This document shows positions 1-9,259 of a stretch of 64,000 nucleotides of DNA, one piece after another. A program made the position numbers and the translations under genes. The notes under the pieces were generated by a model. It made no database searches. It was not told the DNA's origin and saw only the letters and a list, made by a program, of their open reading frames with translations. This stretch comes from Paraburkholderia monticola (GTDB lineage: Bacteria > Pseudomonadota > Gammaproteobacteria > Burkholderiales > Burkholderiaceae): NCBI RefSeq assembly GCF_001580545.1, contig NZ_LRBG01000038.1:558001-622000 (forward strand). The letters are read 5' to 3'. Each line of letters opens with the position of its first letter. Within the stretch, counting starts at the first letter, position 1.

Positions 1-1
1 C

Positions 2-481
2 ACCCCGTTCGAGTTGCCGACTTTCGTTTGCGTGCTGTTCATCGGCGTAATCCTGAACAACGTGCTCTCGCTCGTGCGTGTGCAAATCGACCAGCACGCG
101 GTCGCGCTCGTCGGCAACGTCGCGCTCGCGCTGTTTCTCGCCATGGCGCTGATGCGTCTCGATCTATGGGAGCTGGCCGCGCTCGCGGTGCCGATCATCT
201 CGATCCTCATCGGGCAGACCATACTGACGGTGCTCTTCGTGAGCTTCATCACGTTCCCGGTGATGGGCCGCAGCTACGACGCGGTCGTGTTGTGCGCGGC
301 ACAATGCGGCCTCGGCATGGGCGCCACACCGACCGCGATCGCGAACATGCAGGCGATCACGAACCGCTTCGGCCACTCCCATATCGCGTTCCTGATCGTC
401 CCAATGACGGGCGCGTTTTTCATGGACATCGTCAACGCGGTGGTCATCAAGCTGTTTCTTGCGCTACCGTTCTTTCATTGA
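2..481 (+). CDS. gltS: Sodium/glutamate symporter GltS, C-terminal part
   Basis: The reading frame is open from the window edge, so this is only the last 160 or so residues of an inner-membrane carrier that is usually about 400 residues long. It moves glutamate inward with sodium. Visible are hydrophobic segments and the stretch CGLGMGATPTAIANMQAI followed by FGHSHIAF, which is the typical conserved C-terminal repeat of the GltS family. The stop is a TGA 31 bases before the next gene. The first in-frame start-like codon (TTG at 14) is internal, not the real start. Identification is strong for the family; the missing N-terminus cannot be judged here. Confidence 0.88.
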   Translation, partial: TPFELPTFVCVLFIGVILNNVLSLVRVQIDQHAVALVGNVALALFLAMALMRLDLWELAALAVPIISILIGQTILTVLFVSFITFPVMGRSYDAVVLCAAQCGLGMGATPTAIANMQAITNRFGHSHIAFLIVPMTGAFFMDIVNAVVIKLFLALPFFH

Positions 482-512
482 GCGCCACTGAACGAACAGG
501 ATTGAGACAGAC

Positions 513-1373
513 ATGAACGAACCCCGACAGGCCGCACCCGACAGCACCGCCGCGCGCGTCGCGTTATGGCGTGCGCTGCACGTGCAGGCCGACCCGCCGC
601 CTCACGTGCTCGAAGACGAAGTCGGCTTGCAGTTGCTGGCCCCCGCCGAAGACTGGCGCAGCCGCGGCGACATGGATCTGCAATTCACGCGGCCGTTTCG
701 CGCATCGATCGTCGCGCGCGCACGCTTTATCGAGGATCTGGTCGTCGAGCAGGCCGGGCGCGGGGTGGCTCAATACGTGATTCTCGGCGCGGGTCTCGAC
801 AGCTTCGCGCAACGCCGGCCCGACCTCGCGTCGCGGCTCACGGTGTTCGAGGTCGATCCGCCGGAGCCCCAGGCGTGGAAGCGTCAACGGCTCGGCGAGC
901 TCGGTTTCGGCGTGCCGGACTGGCTGCGGTTCGTGCCGGTCGACTTCGAAGCGGGCGATAGCTGGCGGCAGCGTCTCGTCGCCGAAGGTTTCGATGAAAG
1001 CAGGCCGGCCGTCGTCGTCTCGACCGGCGTCAGCATGTATCTGACGAAGGACGCGAACGCGGCGACGCTGCGCGAAGTCGCCGGGCTTGCGCGTGCCTCG
1101 ACGTTCGCAATGACATTTCTGTTGCCGCTGGAGATGGCGGACCCGGCCGTGCGCCCCGGCCTCGAAATGGCGCAGAAGGGCGCGCGTGCGAGTGGCACGC
1201 CGTTCATCAGTTTCTTCACGCCACAGCAGATGATCGCCATGGCGCACGAAGCGGGATTCGACGACGCGCGGCAGGTGTCGGCGGCCGATCTGACGCAGCG
1301 TTACTTCGCGGGGAGGACGGATGGGCTGCGTCCGCCGGGCAATGCGGAGGAATTGCTGGTGGCGAACACATAG
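513..1373 (+). CDS. Class I SAM-dependent methyltransferase (LCM/TIGR00027-like)
   Basis: This 286-residue soluble protein carries the S-adenosylmethionine-binding glycine motif as ILGAGLDSFAQR at about residues 90-101. An acidic loop (FEVDPPE) follows, and then VVVSTGVSMYLT. This pattern is typical of the leucine carboxyl methyltransferase superfamily, including the TIGR00027 group abundant in Burkholderia and mycobacteria. The substrate is unknown and I infer none. The start is the ATG 31 bases after gltS, which suggests possible co-transcription. No signal peptide or membrane segment is seen. Confidence 0.8.
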   Translation: MNEPRQAAPDSTAARVALWRALHVQADPPPHVLEDEVGLQLLAPAEDWRSRGDMDLQFTRPFRASIVARARFIEDLVVEQAGRGVAQYVILGAGLDSFAQRRPDLASRLTVFEVDPPEPQAWKRQRLGELGFGVPDWLRFVPVDFEAGDSWRQRLVAEGFDESRPAVVVSTGVSMYLTKDANAATLREVAGLARASTFAMTFLLPLEMADPAVRPGLEMAQKGARASGTPFISFFTPQQMIAMAHEAGFDDARQVSAADLTQRYFAGRTDGLRPPGNAEELLVANT

Positions 1374-1459
1374 TGGTTGTGAAGGTGTCGTCGTGAACGC
1401 GCGAGCGCTGCTCCCACACGGCTATAATCGCGCTCGAACATGGCCTCCGAAGTCCACTC

Positions 1460-1921
1460 ATGAAAAAGATCGCTGCCGTTGCACTCGTCGCCTGCGCACT
1501 CGCTGCCTGCTCGTCCCCGGAAAAGCAGGAGCAGCGCGCCCAGCAGGACATCCTCCATAGCGAACCGAACCTCCTCGCCGCGCAACGCGGTGCGGTGATC
1601 GATTGCACGCCGGCGAATTGCGATGCCGCGTGGGCGGCGACGAAGCGCTATATCGAGCAGCATTCCGAGACCCATGTGATCCGCGCCGATGCGATCGCGA
1701 TCGACACCGACGTGCCCGACGATACGGGCAAGGCCGCTTTTTCAGCGACCCGCGCGAACAAGAGCACCGGCGGCGCGACGCTCACGCTGTTCGCGCAGTG
1801 CCGCGGCATGTACGGGCCAGACAGCGAGAAAGGCTCGGACTATGACGAGTGTGCCGACAAGATCCTGAAGACGCAGAACGGCTACGTGCCGTATCTGCGC
1901 TCGCACGCTTCGGCGCAGTAG
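1460..1921 (+). CDS. Small outer-membrane-type lipoprotein of unknown function
   Basis: The 153-residue product begins with a basic n-region, a hydrophobic core and a lipobox LAAC near residues 16-19, so it should be lipidated on that cysteine. The mature part has several further cysteines (DCTPANCDAAW, AQCRG, YDECAD) that could form disulfides in the periplasm. The middle resembles small Burkholderia hypothetical lipoproteins, but I do not recognise a named domain. It stands alone between the methyltransferase and an AraC gene. Lipoprotein status is well supported; function is unknown. Confidence 0.75.
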   Translation: MKKIAAVALVACALAACSSPEKQEQRAQQDILHSEPNLLAAQRGAVIDCTPANCDAAWAATKRYIEQHSETHVIRADAIAIDTDVPDDTGKAAFSATRANKSTGGATLTLFAQCRGMYGPDSEKGSDYDECADKILKTQNGYVPYLRSHASAQ

Positions 1922-2044
1922 AGGCGAGGCTACCCGAACCGCTGCAACCCAGGCGCGGTTCTGACGCCGCGCCCCCGCTGAATCATCGCCACGCCGCGAC
2001 GGGAGGCGCTATGCTGATGCGTCTTCGCCTCGCGGAACCTTCTC

Positions 2045-3049
2045 ATGCATGCTCCTGGCGCAACCGTACCGATCTCGCTCGTCAATGGTTTCCTCGGCAG
2101 CGTCGGGACGCAGCCGGAGATCGTCGACCGGCACCTGGCGGGCGCGAACATCCCTCGCGTGCTGCTGGACCGACCCGGCGCGCGCGTCACCGAGGAGCAA
2201 TTCTCGACGCTCTACCGCTCGCTCGCGATCGAACTCGACGATGAAATGCCCGGAGTTTTCTCGCGCCCGCTGCGCAGCGGCGCGCTGAAGTTTCTCTGCC
2301 TGAGCCTGCTCGATGCGCCGAATCTCGAAACCGCGATGCACCGGTTCGGCCAGTTCTTCCATCTCGTGCTGGACGATTTTCGCTTCGAGTCGCGCCGCAG
2401 CGACCTCGTCGCGAGTCTGGTGGTGCGCCCGGGAAGCGCGGGCGCCTATCCCGGCGTATTGGGCCAGGAACTGATGCTGAAACTGGCGCACGGGATTGCG
2501 TCCTGGCTCATCGGCCAGCGAATTCCGTTGTTGCAGGTGCAGTTCGCGTTTCCGCGTCCGGCTCACGCGCTCGAGTATCTCTATCTGTTTCCCGGTCCGG
2601 CGAAGTTCGGCTGCGCTCAGACCTCGATGCAGTTCAGCAGTGCCTATTTCGACATGCCGGTTCGTCAGCGCAAAGCGAACCTGCGCAGGTTTCTCGCGCG
2701 CGCGCCGGAAGACTGGATCTTCGTGTCGTTCAACGAGCAGCTTTTCAGCCATCGTGTGCGGGAATATCTCGCGTCGAGGTTGCCCGACGTCCCGACCATC
2801 GAAGAGTCGGCGGAAGGCTTGCACTGCTCGGTCAGAACGCTGTGCCGTCATCTTGCCGCCGAGAGCACCACGTTCCAGGTGCTCAAGGACGAACTGCGCC
2901 GTGACATCGCGATCCAGCGCCTGACAGGCTCGCGCGAACCCATCGCCATCATCGCGGGCGATGTCGGCTTCGGCGACCCCACCGCCTTCCACAGAGCGTT
3001 CCGTCACTGGACCGGCAGCACCCCCGCGGCCTATCGCCGGGGTGGCTAA
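2045..3049 (+). CDS. AraC family regulator with arabinose-binding-like N-domain
   Basis: A 334-residue transcription factor. Residues of about 20-210 form the ligand-sensing domain of the PF12625 type seen in OruR and related AraC proteins. Residues of about 235-334 form two helix-turn-helix units ending in the classical AraC signature GFGDPTAFHRAFRHWTGSTP. It lies 212 bases upstream of the acyl-CoA dehydrogenase/PHA operon on the same strand. A second AraC protein of the same design follows that operon (9260-10261), so either could control it. The ATG at 2045 is chosen for length; its ribosome binding site is weak. The ligand is unknown. Confidence 0.85.
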   Translation: MHAPGATVPISLVNGFLGSVGTQPEIVDRHLAGANIPRVLLDRPGARVTEEQFSTLYRSLAIELDDEMPGVFSRPLRSGALKFLCLSLLDAPNLETAMHRFGQFFHLVLDDFRFESRRSDLVASLVVRPGSAGAYPGVLGQELMLKLAHGIASWLIGQRIPLLQVQFAFPRPAHALEYLYLFPGPAKFGCAQTSMQFSSAYFDMPVRQRKANLRRFLARAPEDWIFVSFNEQLFSHRVREYLASRLPDVPTIEESAEGLHCSVRTLCRHLAAESTTFQVLKDELRRDIAIQRLTGSREPIAIIAGDVGFGDPTAFHRAFRHWTGSTPAAYRRGG

Positions 3050-3261
3050 ACTCGTCATCCTGAAGCGTTGACTACACAGGCCGATGCCGCTGCGACGCGG
3101 CATCCGGCCGCAGGGGCATGGCCAGGGATGTCAATAGATCGTCCGGTTTGGACAACCGGGCAGGGCCTGTCCGGCGCTACGATTCAGCCATACGTTACCC
3201 GGGCCGCAGCGCCGCCAGATGGGTGACATTCCCTACGGACTATCTGATCGGAAGAATGGCA

Positions 3262-5064
3262 ATGAGCTACGTCGCGCCTCTCAAGGACATGTTGTTTGCA
3301 ATCACGGAACTGGCCGGTATCGACCGCCTGTCGGCCCTGCCCGGCTGCGAGGACGCGACCGCCGATACGGCGCGCGCCGTGCTCGAAGAGGCCGCGCGGC
3401 TGCACGAGGGCGTGCTTGCGCCGTTGAACTTCGACGGCGATCGCAACCCGAGCACCTGGAAGGACGGCGTCGTCACTGCGACGCCCGGTTTCAAGGACGC
3501 GTTCCGCCAGTTCGCCGAAGGCGGCTGGCAGGGTCTGCAACATCCGGCCGACTACGGCGGCCAGGACCTGCCGAAGCTGCTGTCCACTCCTTCCATCGAA
3601 ATGCTCAATGCCGCGAACCTGTCGCTGGGGCTGTGCCCGCTGCTGACCGACGGCGCGATCGAAGCGCTCCTGACCGCGGGTAGCGAAGAGCTGAAACAAC
3701 GTTACGTGCCGAAGCTGATCTCCGGTGAATGGACCGGCACGATGAATCTGACCGAGCCGCAAGCGGGCTCCGATCTCGCACTCGTGCGCACCCGCGCCGA
3801 AGCGCAGGCCGACGGCTCGCACCGGATCTTCGGCACGAAGATCTTCATCACCTGGGGCGAGCACGACATGACCGAGAACATCGTGCATCTGGTGCTCGCA
3901 CGCACGCCGAACGCGCCTGAAGGCGTGAAAGGCATTTCGCTGTTCGTCGTGCCGAAGTTCCTCGTCAACGAAGACGGTTCGCTCGGCGAGCGTAACGACG
4001 TGCATTGCGTGTCCATCGAACACAAGCTCGGCATCAAGGCGAGCCCGACCGCCGTGCTGCAGTTCGGCGATCACGGCGGCGCGATTGGTCAGCTCGTCGG
4101 CGAGGAGAACCGCGGCCTCGAGTACATGTTCATCATGATGAACGCCGCGCGCTTCGCCGTGGGCGTACAGGGCGTCGCGATCTCGGATCGCGCCTACCAG
4201 CACGCCGTCGCCTATGCGAAGGAGCGGGTGCAAAGCCGTCCTGTCGATGGCTCGGCGAAGCAGTCGGTCACGATCATCCAGCATCCCGACGTACGGCGCA
4301 TGCTCTCGACCATGCGCGCGCTGACCGAAGGCGCACGCGCGCTGAGCTATGTGGCGGCCTCGCATTGCGACCTCGCGCATCGTCATCCGGACGAGGCGAC
4401 GCGTGCCCAGCATCAGGCCATCTACGAATACCTGGTGCCGATCGTGAAGGGCTGGAGCACCGAGATGTCGCTGGAGGTGACGAGTCTCGGCGTGCAGGTG
4501 CATGGCGGCATGGGCTTCATCGAGGAAACCGGCGCCGCGCAATACTACCGCGACGCGCGCATTCTGCCGATCTACGAAGGCACGACCGCGATCCAGTCGA
4601 ACGACCTCGTCGGCCGCAAGACCATGCGCGACAACGGCGAAGTGGCTGTGATGATGCTCACGCAAATCGACGCGACCCTGGCCGCGCTGCGCTCGCACGC
4701 GTCGTATCGGACGAGCCCGGCTTTTCAGGCGATGGTCCGGCATCTTTCGGCCGGCCGCGACTCGCTCTACAGCGCGGTGCGCTACGTCGTCGAGCGGGTC
4801 AAAAGCGATCCGAATGCGGTGTTCGCGGGCAGTGTTTCCTATCTGATGCTTGCCGGAATCGTGCTCTCGGGTTGGCAACTCGCACGCTCGCTGGTGCTCG
4901 CAACCGACAAGCGCGACGAAGATCCGGCGTTCTTCGACGCGAAGATCGCGACCGCGCACAGCTACGCGACCCAGGTGCTGCCTCGCGCAGTCGCGCTCGA
5001 AGCGGCGATTCGCGGCGCTTGCGATGGCGAAGGCGCGCTGGCGCTGCGCGAAGACCAGTTTTGA
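3262..5064 (+). CDS. Acyl-CoA dehydrogenase (FadE-like, about 600 aa)
   Basis: This is a flavoprotein that oxidises acyl-CoA to trans-2-enoyl-CoA and hands electrons to ETF, which is encoded by the next two genes. N-terminal, middle (MNLTEPQAGSDLA) and C-terminal dehydrogenase domains are present. The C-terminal part contains VQVHGGMGFIEETGAAQYYRD and the catalytic-glutamate motif IYEGTTAIQ, then an extra C-terminal domain as in 596-residue homologues. The start is set at the second ATG (3262), seven bases after GGAAG. An upstream in-frame ATG at 3118 would add a non-conserved tail. Chain-length specificity cannot be read from sequence alone. Confidence 0.93.
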   Translation: MSYVAPLKDMLFAITELAGIDRLSALPGCEDATADTARAVLEEAARLHEGVLAPLNFDGDRNPSTWKDGVVTATPGFKDAFRQFAEGGWQGLQHPADYGGQDLPKLLSTPSIEMLNAANLSLGLCPLLTDGAIEALLTAGSEELKQRYVPKLISGEWTGTMNLTEPQAGSDLALVRTRAEAQADGSHRIFGTKIFITWGEHDMTENIVHLVLARTPNAPEGVKGISLFVVPKFLVNEDGSLGERNDVHCVSIEHKLGIKASPTAVLQFGDHGGAIGQLVGEENRGLEYMFIMMNAARFAVGVQGVAISDRAYQHAVAYAKERVQSRPVDGSAKQSVTIIQHPDVRRMLSTMRALTEGARALSYVAASHCDLAHRHPDEATRAQHQAIYEYLVPIVKGWSTEMSLEVTSLGVQVHGGMGFIEETGAAQYYRDARILPIYEGTTAIQSNDLVGRKTMRDNGEVAVMMLTQIDATLAALRSHASYRTSPAFQAMVRHLSAGRDSLYSAVRYVVERVKSDPNAVFAGSVSYLMLAGIVLSGWQLARSLVLATDKRDEDPAFFDAKIATAHSYATQVLPRAVALEAAIRGACDGEGALALREDQF

Positions 5065-5136
5065 TGCAATCAATCAACGTGACATGTGATTCGAAACGAT
5101 AGGGCGCGGCCTTATCGGTGCGGGAAGGAGAGTGTT

Positions 5137-5886
5137 GTGAGAGTTCTTGTAGCAGTGAAGCGGGTGGTCGACTACAACGTGAAGGTACGTGCGAAGTCGG
5201 ACGGCACGGGCGTCGATATCGCCAACGTGAAGATGTCGATGAACCCGTTCGACGAGATCGCGGTTGAAGAAGCCGTGCGTTTGAAGGAAGCGGGTGTCGT
5301 AACCGAAGTGATCGCCGTGTCGGCGGGTGTGGCGCAGGCGCAGGAAACGCTGCGCACCGCGCTGGCGATCGGCGCGGATCGCGCGATCCTGATCGAATCG
5401 GGTGAAGACCTGCAGCCGCTGGCTGTGGCGAAGCTGCTGAAAGCGCTGGTCGACAAGGAACAGCCGCAGTTGGTGATCCTCGGCAAGCAGGCCATCGACG
5501 ACGACTCCAATCAGACCGGCCAGATGCTCGCCGCTTTGGCTAACCTGCCGCAGGCGACGTTCGCGTCGAAGGTCGTTGTTGCTGACGGCAAGGCGACGGT
5601 GTCGCGTGAAGTGGACGGCGGCGCGGAAACGCTGTCGCTGACGCTGCCGGCTGTCGTCACGACCGATCTGCGCCTCAATGAGCCGCGCTATGTGACGCTG
5701 CCGAACATCATGAAGGCCAAGAAAAAGCCGCTGGAAACGATCAAGCCCGAAGACCTCGGCGTCGATGTCACGCCGCGTCTGAAGACGCTGAAAGTGGTCG
5801 AGCCGCCGAAGCGCTCCGCCGGTGTGAAGGTACCGGACGTGAAGACGCTGGTCGAGAAGCTGAAGACCGAAGCCAAGGTGCTGTGA
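5137..5886 (+). CDS. etfB: Electron transfer flavoprotein beta subunit
   Basis: A 249-residue ETF beta subunit that, with EtfA, passes electrons from acyl-CoA dehydrogenase to the respiratory chain through ETF:ubiquinone oxidoreductase. Diagnostic features are the N-terminus VLVAVKRVVDYN, the nucleotide-binding region GKQAIDDDSNQTGQ, and the ETF-beta signature LPAVVTTDLRLNEPRYVTLPN near residues 168-188. The start is GTG at 5137 because a strong GGAAGGAG lies seven bases upstream and the length then matches the family. The gap to etfA is 13 bases, so the two are co-translated. Confidence 0.96.
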   Translation: MRVLVAVKRVVDYNVKVRAKSDGTGVDIANVKMSMNPFDEIAVEEAVRLKEAGVVTEVIAVSAGVAQAQETLRTALAIGADRAILIESGEDLQPLAVAKLLKALVDKEQPQLVILGKQAIDDDSNQTGQMLAALANLPQATFASKVVVADGKATVSREVDGGAETLSLTLPAVVTTDLRLNEPRYVTLPNIMKAKKKPLETIKPEDLGVDVTPRLKTLKVVEPPKRSAGVKVPDVKTLVEKLKTEAKVL

Positions 5887-5899
5887 GGAGACTGAAGAA

Positions 5900-6856
5900 A
5901 TGACGAACCTGGTTAATCTGGTATTGGCAGAACACGATAACGCCTCGATCAAGGCCGCGACGCTGAACACGATCGCAGCGGCACAGAAGATCGGCGGTGA
6001 CATTCACGTGCTGGTCGCGGGGCACAACGCGCAGGCCGCGGCCGATGCCGCAGCGAAGATCGCAGGCGTGAGTAAGGTGCTGCTCGCCGACGCGCCGCAA
6101 CTCGAAGCGGGCCTCGCGGAAAACGTCGAAGCGACGGTGCTGACGCTTGTGCAAGATGCGGCGAAGAACTACACGCACATCCTCGCGCCGGCGACCGCCT
6201 ACGGCAAGAACATCGCGCCGCGTATCGCCGCGAAGCTCGACGTCGCGCAGATCAGCGACATCACCGCAGTGGACAGCGCCGACACATTCGAGCGCCCGAT
6301 CTACGCGGGCAACGCGATCGCGACGGTTCAATCTCAAGATCCGATCAAGGTCATCACGGTGCGCTCGACAGGCTTCGACGCAGTCGCAGCCGAAGGCGGC
6401 AGCGCAGCGGTCGAAAAGATCGAAGCTGCAGCCGATGCCGGCATCTCGCAGTTCGTGAGCCGCGAAGTGACGAAACTGGACCGTCCGGAACTGACGAGCG
6501 CGAAGGTCATCGTCTCGGGTGGCCGTGGTCTCGGCAATGGCGAAAACTACACGAAGGTGCTCGAGCCTTTGGCGGACAAGCTCGGCGCGGCGCTGGGCGC
6601 ATCGCGCGCAGCCGTCGACGCGGGCTTCGTGCCGAACGACTATCAGGTCGGCCAGACCGGCAAGATCGTCGCACCGCAACTATATGTCGCGGTCGGCATT
6701 TCCGGCGCGATCCAGCACCTCGCCGGCATGAAGGACTCGAAGGTCATCGTCGCGATCAACAAGGATCCGGAAGCGCCGATTTTCAGCGTGGCGGATTACG
6801 GCCTCGTCGGTGATCTGTTCACCGTCGTGCCGGAACTCGAACAGGCGCTGGGCTAA
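5900..6856 (+). CDS. etfA: Electron transfer flavoprotein alpha subunit
   Basis: A 318-residue FAD-binding ETF subunit. The C-terminal FAD domain contains the family signature YVAVGISGAIQHLAGM followed by IVAINKDPEAPIF and ADYGLVGDLF. The order etfB-etfA directly behind an acyl-CoA dehydrogenase is common in Burkholderiales. Less usual is that a hydratase and a PHA synthase follow on the same strand. The start is supported by GGAGACTG upstream. There is no sign of truncation. Confidence 0.96.
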   Translation: MTNLVNLVLAEHDNASIKAATLNTIAAAQKIGGDIHVLVAGHNAQAAADAAAKIAGVSKVLLADAPQLEAGLAENVEATVLTLVQDAAKNYTHILAPATAYGKNIAPRIAAKLDVAQISDITAVDSADTFERPIYAGNAIATVQSQDPIKVITVRSTGFDAVAAEGGSAAVEKIEAAADAGISQFVSREVTKLDRPELTSAKVIVSGGRGLGNGENYTKVLEPLADKLGAALGASRAAVDAGFVPNDYQVGQTGKIVAPQLYVAVGISGAIQHLAGMKDSKVIVAINKDPEAPIFSVADYGLVGDLFTVVPELEQALG

Positions 6857-6938
6857 CCGCATCGAGCGGTTCGCACCCCTCCCGGCGCATAGTGGGCAGC
6901 CAGCCCAGGGCAAACGCTGCCTACCAAGTGGAACAATC

Positions 6939-7409
6939 ATGAATGAGCTTAACGGATACGATTTCGAAGACCTGCGACTGGGCATGAACGCCCAGTTCGC
7001 CAAGACCATCACGGAGGCGGACATTCTGCTGTTCGCGGGTGCGTCGGGAGACATGAACGCAGTCCATATCAACGAGCAATTTGCACAAACGACTCCGTTC
7101 AAGGGGCGCATCGCTCACGGGATGCTCAGCGCGAGCATCATCTCCGCGGCAATCGCGGGGCGGCTGCCCGGGCCGGGCACGATCTACCTCGGCCAGAACC
7201 TGCGCTTCAAGGCGCCGGTTCGACCCGGCGACACGGTGCAAGCCGAAGTGACGGTCAAGGAACTGATTCACGAAAAGCGCCGCGTGGTGCTGTCCACCGT
7301 CTGCACGGTGAATGGCAAAGTGGTGATCGACGGCGACGCAGTCGTCATGCCGACATCGTCCGCGAATCGTGTCGCCGCCGACGCGGATTGCGCGGTCAGC
7401 AACGCATGA
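6939..7409 (+). CDS. phaJ: MaoC-type (R)-specific enoyl-CoA hydratase, PhaJ-like
   Basis: A 156-residue hot-dog-fold hydratase. The active-site pattern SGDMNAVHINEQFA places Asp38 and His43, matching the Asp-x4-His pair of PhaJ from Aeromonas; GRIAHGMLSASIISA follows. The PhaJ reaction turns trans-2-enoyl-CoA into (R)-3-hydroxyacyl-CoA, the PHA synthase substrate. Its position between an acyl-CoA dehydrogenase/ETF set and phaC fits that role well. A longer in-frame start upstream (6810) would overlap etfA and is rejected. Related MaoC proteins with other acyl-CoA substrates cannot be excluded. Confidence 0.85.
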   Translation: MNELNGYDFEDLRLGMNAQFAKTITEADILLFAGASGDMNAVHINEQFAQTTPFKGRIAHGMLSASIISAAIAGRLPGPGTIYLGQNLRFKAPVRPGDTVQAEVTVKELIHEKRRVVLSTVCTVNGKVVIDGDAVVMPTSSANRVAADADCAVSNA

Positions 7410-9166
7410 TAGCGAGCCACGCCATGAAAATGCCATTCAGCATGCCGCACGAGTTTTCCACCGGCTGGATCAAAGCCGGCTTCGATTTCTGGAGTACTTC
7501 GCCCGTCATGGGTGGACTCGCCGCAGCGGAGTCCGACGCTGACGGCACGGACGTCGATGCCTTCGCGCCTTCCCCGCGACGCAGCCTGACGCACGCGGGC
7601 GCCCAGTACCTGCAACAGCAGACGCAACTGTGGGGCGACACCGTAGCCGGCCTGATCGGCGCGCAGCCGGGGTCGAAGCCGGTCGCCGAGCCCGGGCAGG
7701 GAGACCGCCGCTTTCACGCGGCGGACTGGTCCAGCAACGGCTGGTACAGCCTTCTGAAACAGAGCTATCTGATCAATGCGCGGGCGCTCGAAGAGCTCGT
7801 CGAGGCGAGCACGCTCGATGAAAAAGACAAGCACAAGCTGCGCTTTTACATGCGTCAGTTCATCGACTTCGCCAGCCCCGCGAATTTCGCCGTGACGAAT
7901 CCCGAGGTCATCCGGACCGCGGTGGAATCGGGCGGGTCGAGTCTGCTCAGCGGCTTCACGCAACTGCTCGACGATCTGGGCAGCGGCTCGATTTCGATCA
8001 CCGATCAAAGCGCGTTCGAAGTGGGCAAAAGCGTCGCTACATCGAGCGGCGCGGTGGTCTTCGAAAACGATCTGCTTCAGCTGATCCAGTACACGCCGCT
8101 CACGCCGAAGGTCGCCGCGCGACCGCTCGTGATCGTTCCGCCGTGTATCAACAAGTTCTACATTCTCGATCTTCAGCCCGAGAATTCGTTCGTGCGCTTC
8201 GCCTGCGAACAGGGCCTGACGGTGTTCGTCGTGTCGTGGCGCAATCCGCAGCAGGACATGGCGCAAACGACCTGGGACGCTTACCTCCAACAGGGCGTCA
8301 TGGAGGCGCTCAGCGTCGCGCGTACGATCAGCCGGGCCGACAAGGTCAATGCGTTGGGCTGGTGCGTGGGCGGCACGATGCTTTCGTCGGCGCTCGCGGT
8401 CATGCGGGCGAACGGCGACGAGTCCGTGGCGAGCCTGACGCTGTTGACGGCCTTGCTCGACTTCAGCGACCCGGGCGATCTCGGCGTGTTCATCGACGAG
8501 CAGGGTGTGCAGATGCGCGAGCAAACGATCGGTCGCGGCGGGCTCTATCCCGGACGCGAACTCGGTTTCGTGTTCCAGGCGCTGCGGGCCAACGACCTGA
8601 TCTGGCCGTATGTCGTGAACAACTACCTGAAAGGCAAGACGCCGGCCGCGTTCGACCTGCTGTACTGGAACGCGGACACGACCAATCTGCCCGGCCCGAT
8701 GTACAGCTTCTATCTGCGCAACATGTACCTCGAGAACAGTCTGTGCGTGCCGAACAAGCTGACGTTCTGCGAGACGCCCGTCGATCTCGGCAACATCGAT
8801 ATCCCGAGCTATCTGATGGCGGCCGAAGAGGATCACATCGTGCCGTGGCAATCCGCCTATCGATCGACGCAGTTACTGGGCGGACAAACCGAGTTCGTGC
8901 TGGGCGCGAGCGGCCATATCGCCGGCGTGATCAATCCTGCGTCGAAGAACAAGCGCAGCTACCGGACCAACGACGCTTGCGACGAGAACGCCGAAGACTG
9001 GCTCGCTACGTCGGTTCAGCAGCGCGGCAGCTGGTGGAATCACTGGATCGAGTGGGTCAAGCAGCATTCCGGCGAACAGGTCGCGGCGCGCACGAAACTC
9101 GGCAATAAAAAGTACAAGGAAATCGAGAGCGCCCCGGGCCGGTACGTGCAGGTTCGCGCCGAATAA
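7406..9166 (+). CDS. phaC: Class I poly(3-hydroxyalkanoate) synthase PhaC
   Basis: A PHA polymerase of 586 residues, close to the usual 560-600. The lipase-like box is GWCVGGT with catalytic Cys320. Asp476 (EEDHIVPW) and His504 (GASGHIAG) complete the triad. WNADTTNLPGPMYSFYLRNMY is a family signature. It polymerises (R)-3-hydroxyacyl-CoA on granule surfaces. The ATG at 7406 overlaps the phaJ stop as ATGA, suggesting coupling; ATG 7424 is an alternative. No phaA, phaB, phaR or phasin lies next to it, so this is probably an accessory synthase fed by beta-oxidation rather than the main acetyl-CoA route. That last point is inference. Confidence 0.93.
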   Translation: MIASHAMKMPFSMPHEFSTGWIKAGFDFWSTSPVMGGLAAAESDADGTDVDAFAPSPRRSLTHAGAQYLQQQTQLWGDTVAGLIGAQPGSKPVAEPGQGDRRFHAADWSSNGWYSLLKQSYLINARALEELVEASTLDEKDKHKLRFYMRQFIDFASPANFAVTNPEVIRTAVESGGSSLLSGFTQLLDDLGSGSISITDQSAFEVGKSVATSSGAVVFENDLLQLIQYTPLTPKVAARPLVIVPPCINKFYILDLQPENSFVRFACEQGLTVFVVSWRNPQQDMAQTTWDAYLQQGVMEALSVARTISRADKVNALGWCVGGTMLSSALAVMRANGDESVASLTLLTALLDFSDPGDLGVFIDEQGVQMREQTIGRGGLYPGRELGFVFQALRANDLIWPYVVNNYLKGKTPAAFDLLYWNADTTNLPGPMYSFYLRNMYLENSLCVPNKLTFCETPVDLGNIDIPSYLMAAEEDHIVPWQSAYRSTQLLGGQTEFVLGASGHIAGVINPASKNKRSYRTNDACDENAEDWLATSVQQRGSWWNHWIEWVKQHSGEQVAARTKLGNKKYKEIESAPGRYVQVRAE

Positions 9167-9193
9167 GCGCAGAGCGGAGAGCGGTTACCGCAT

Positions 9194-9236
9194 AAACGGA
9201 GGGTGATGTTCAGAGCATCACCCTCCGTTTTTTTTT
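9194..9236 (+). terminator. Rho-independent terminator after phaC
   Basis: A perfect 15-bp inverted repeat (9194-9208 with 9216-9230) surrounds a 7-base loop and runs into eight consecutive T residues. It closes the fadE-etfBA-phaJ-phaC transcript. On the opposite strand the A-rich left flank may also help stop the convergent AraC transcript. Confidence 0.93.
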
Positions 9237-9259
9237 CGTCTTCAATGCCGCCGCACCCA

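Noticed and set aside
3118..3261. Upstream ATG for the acyl-CoA dehydrogenase
   Set aside because: It adds a non-conserved leader; the ATG at 3262 has a proper GGAAG spacing and gives family length.
3184..5073. 629-residue open frame antisense to the acyl-CoA dehydrogenase
   Set aside because: It mirrors a clearly real gene on the other strand and is rich in Arg and His, the usual mark of a GC-bias shadow. No family motif is seen.
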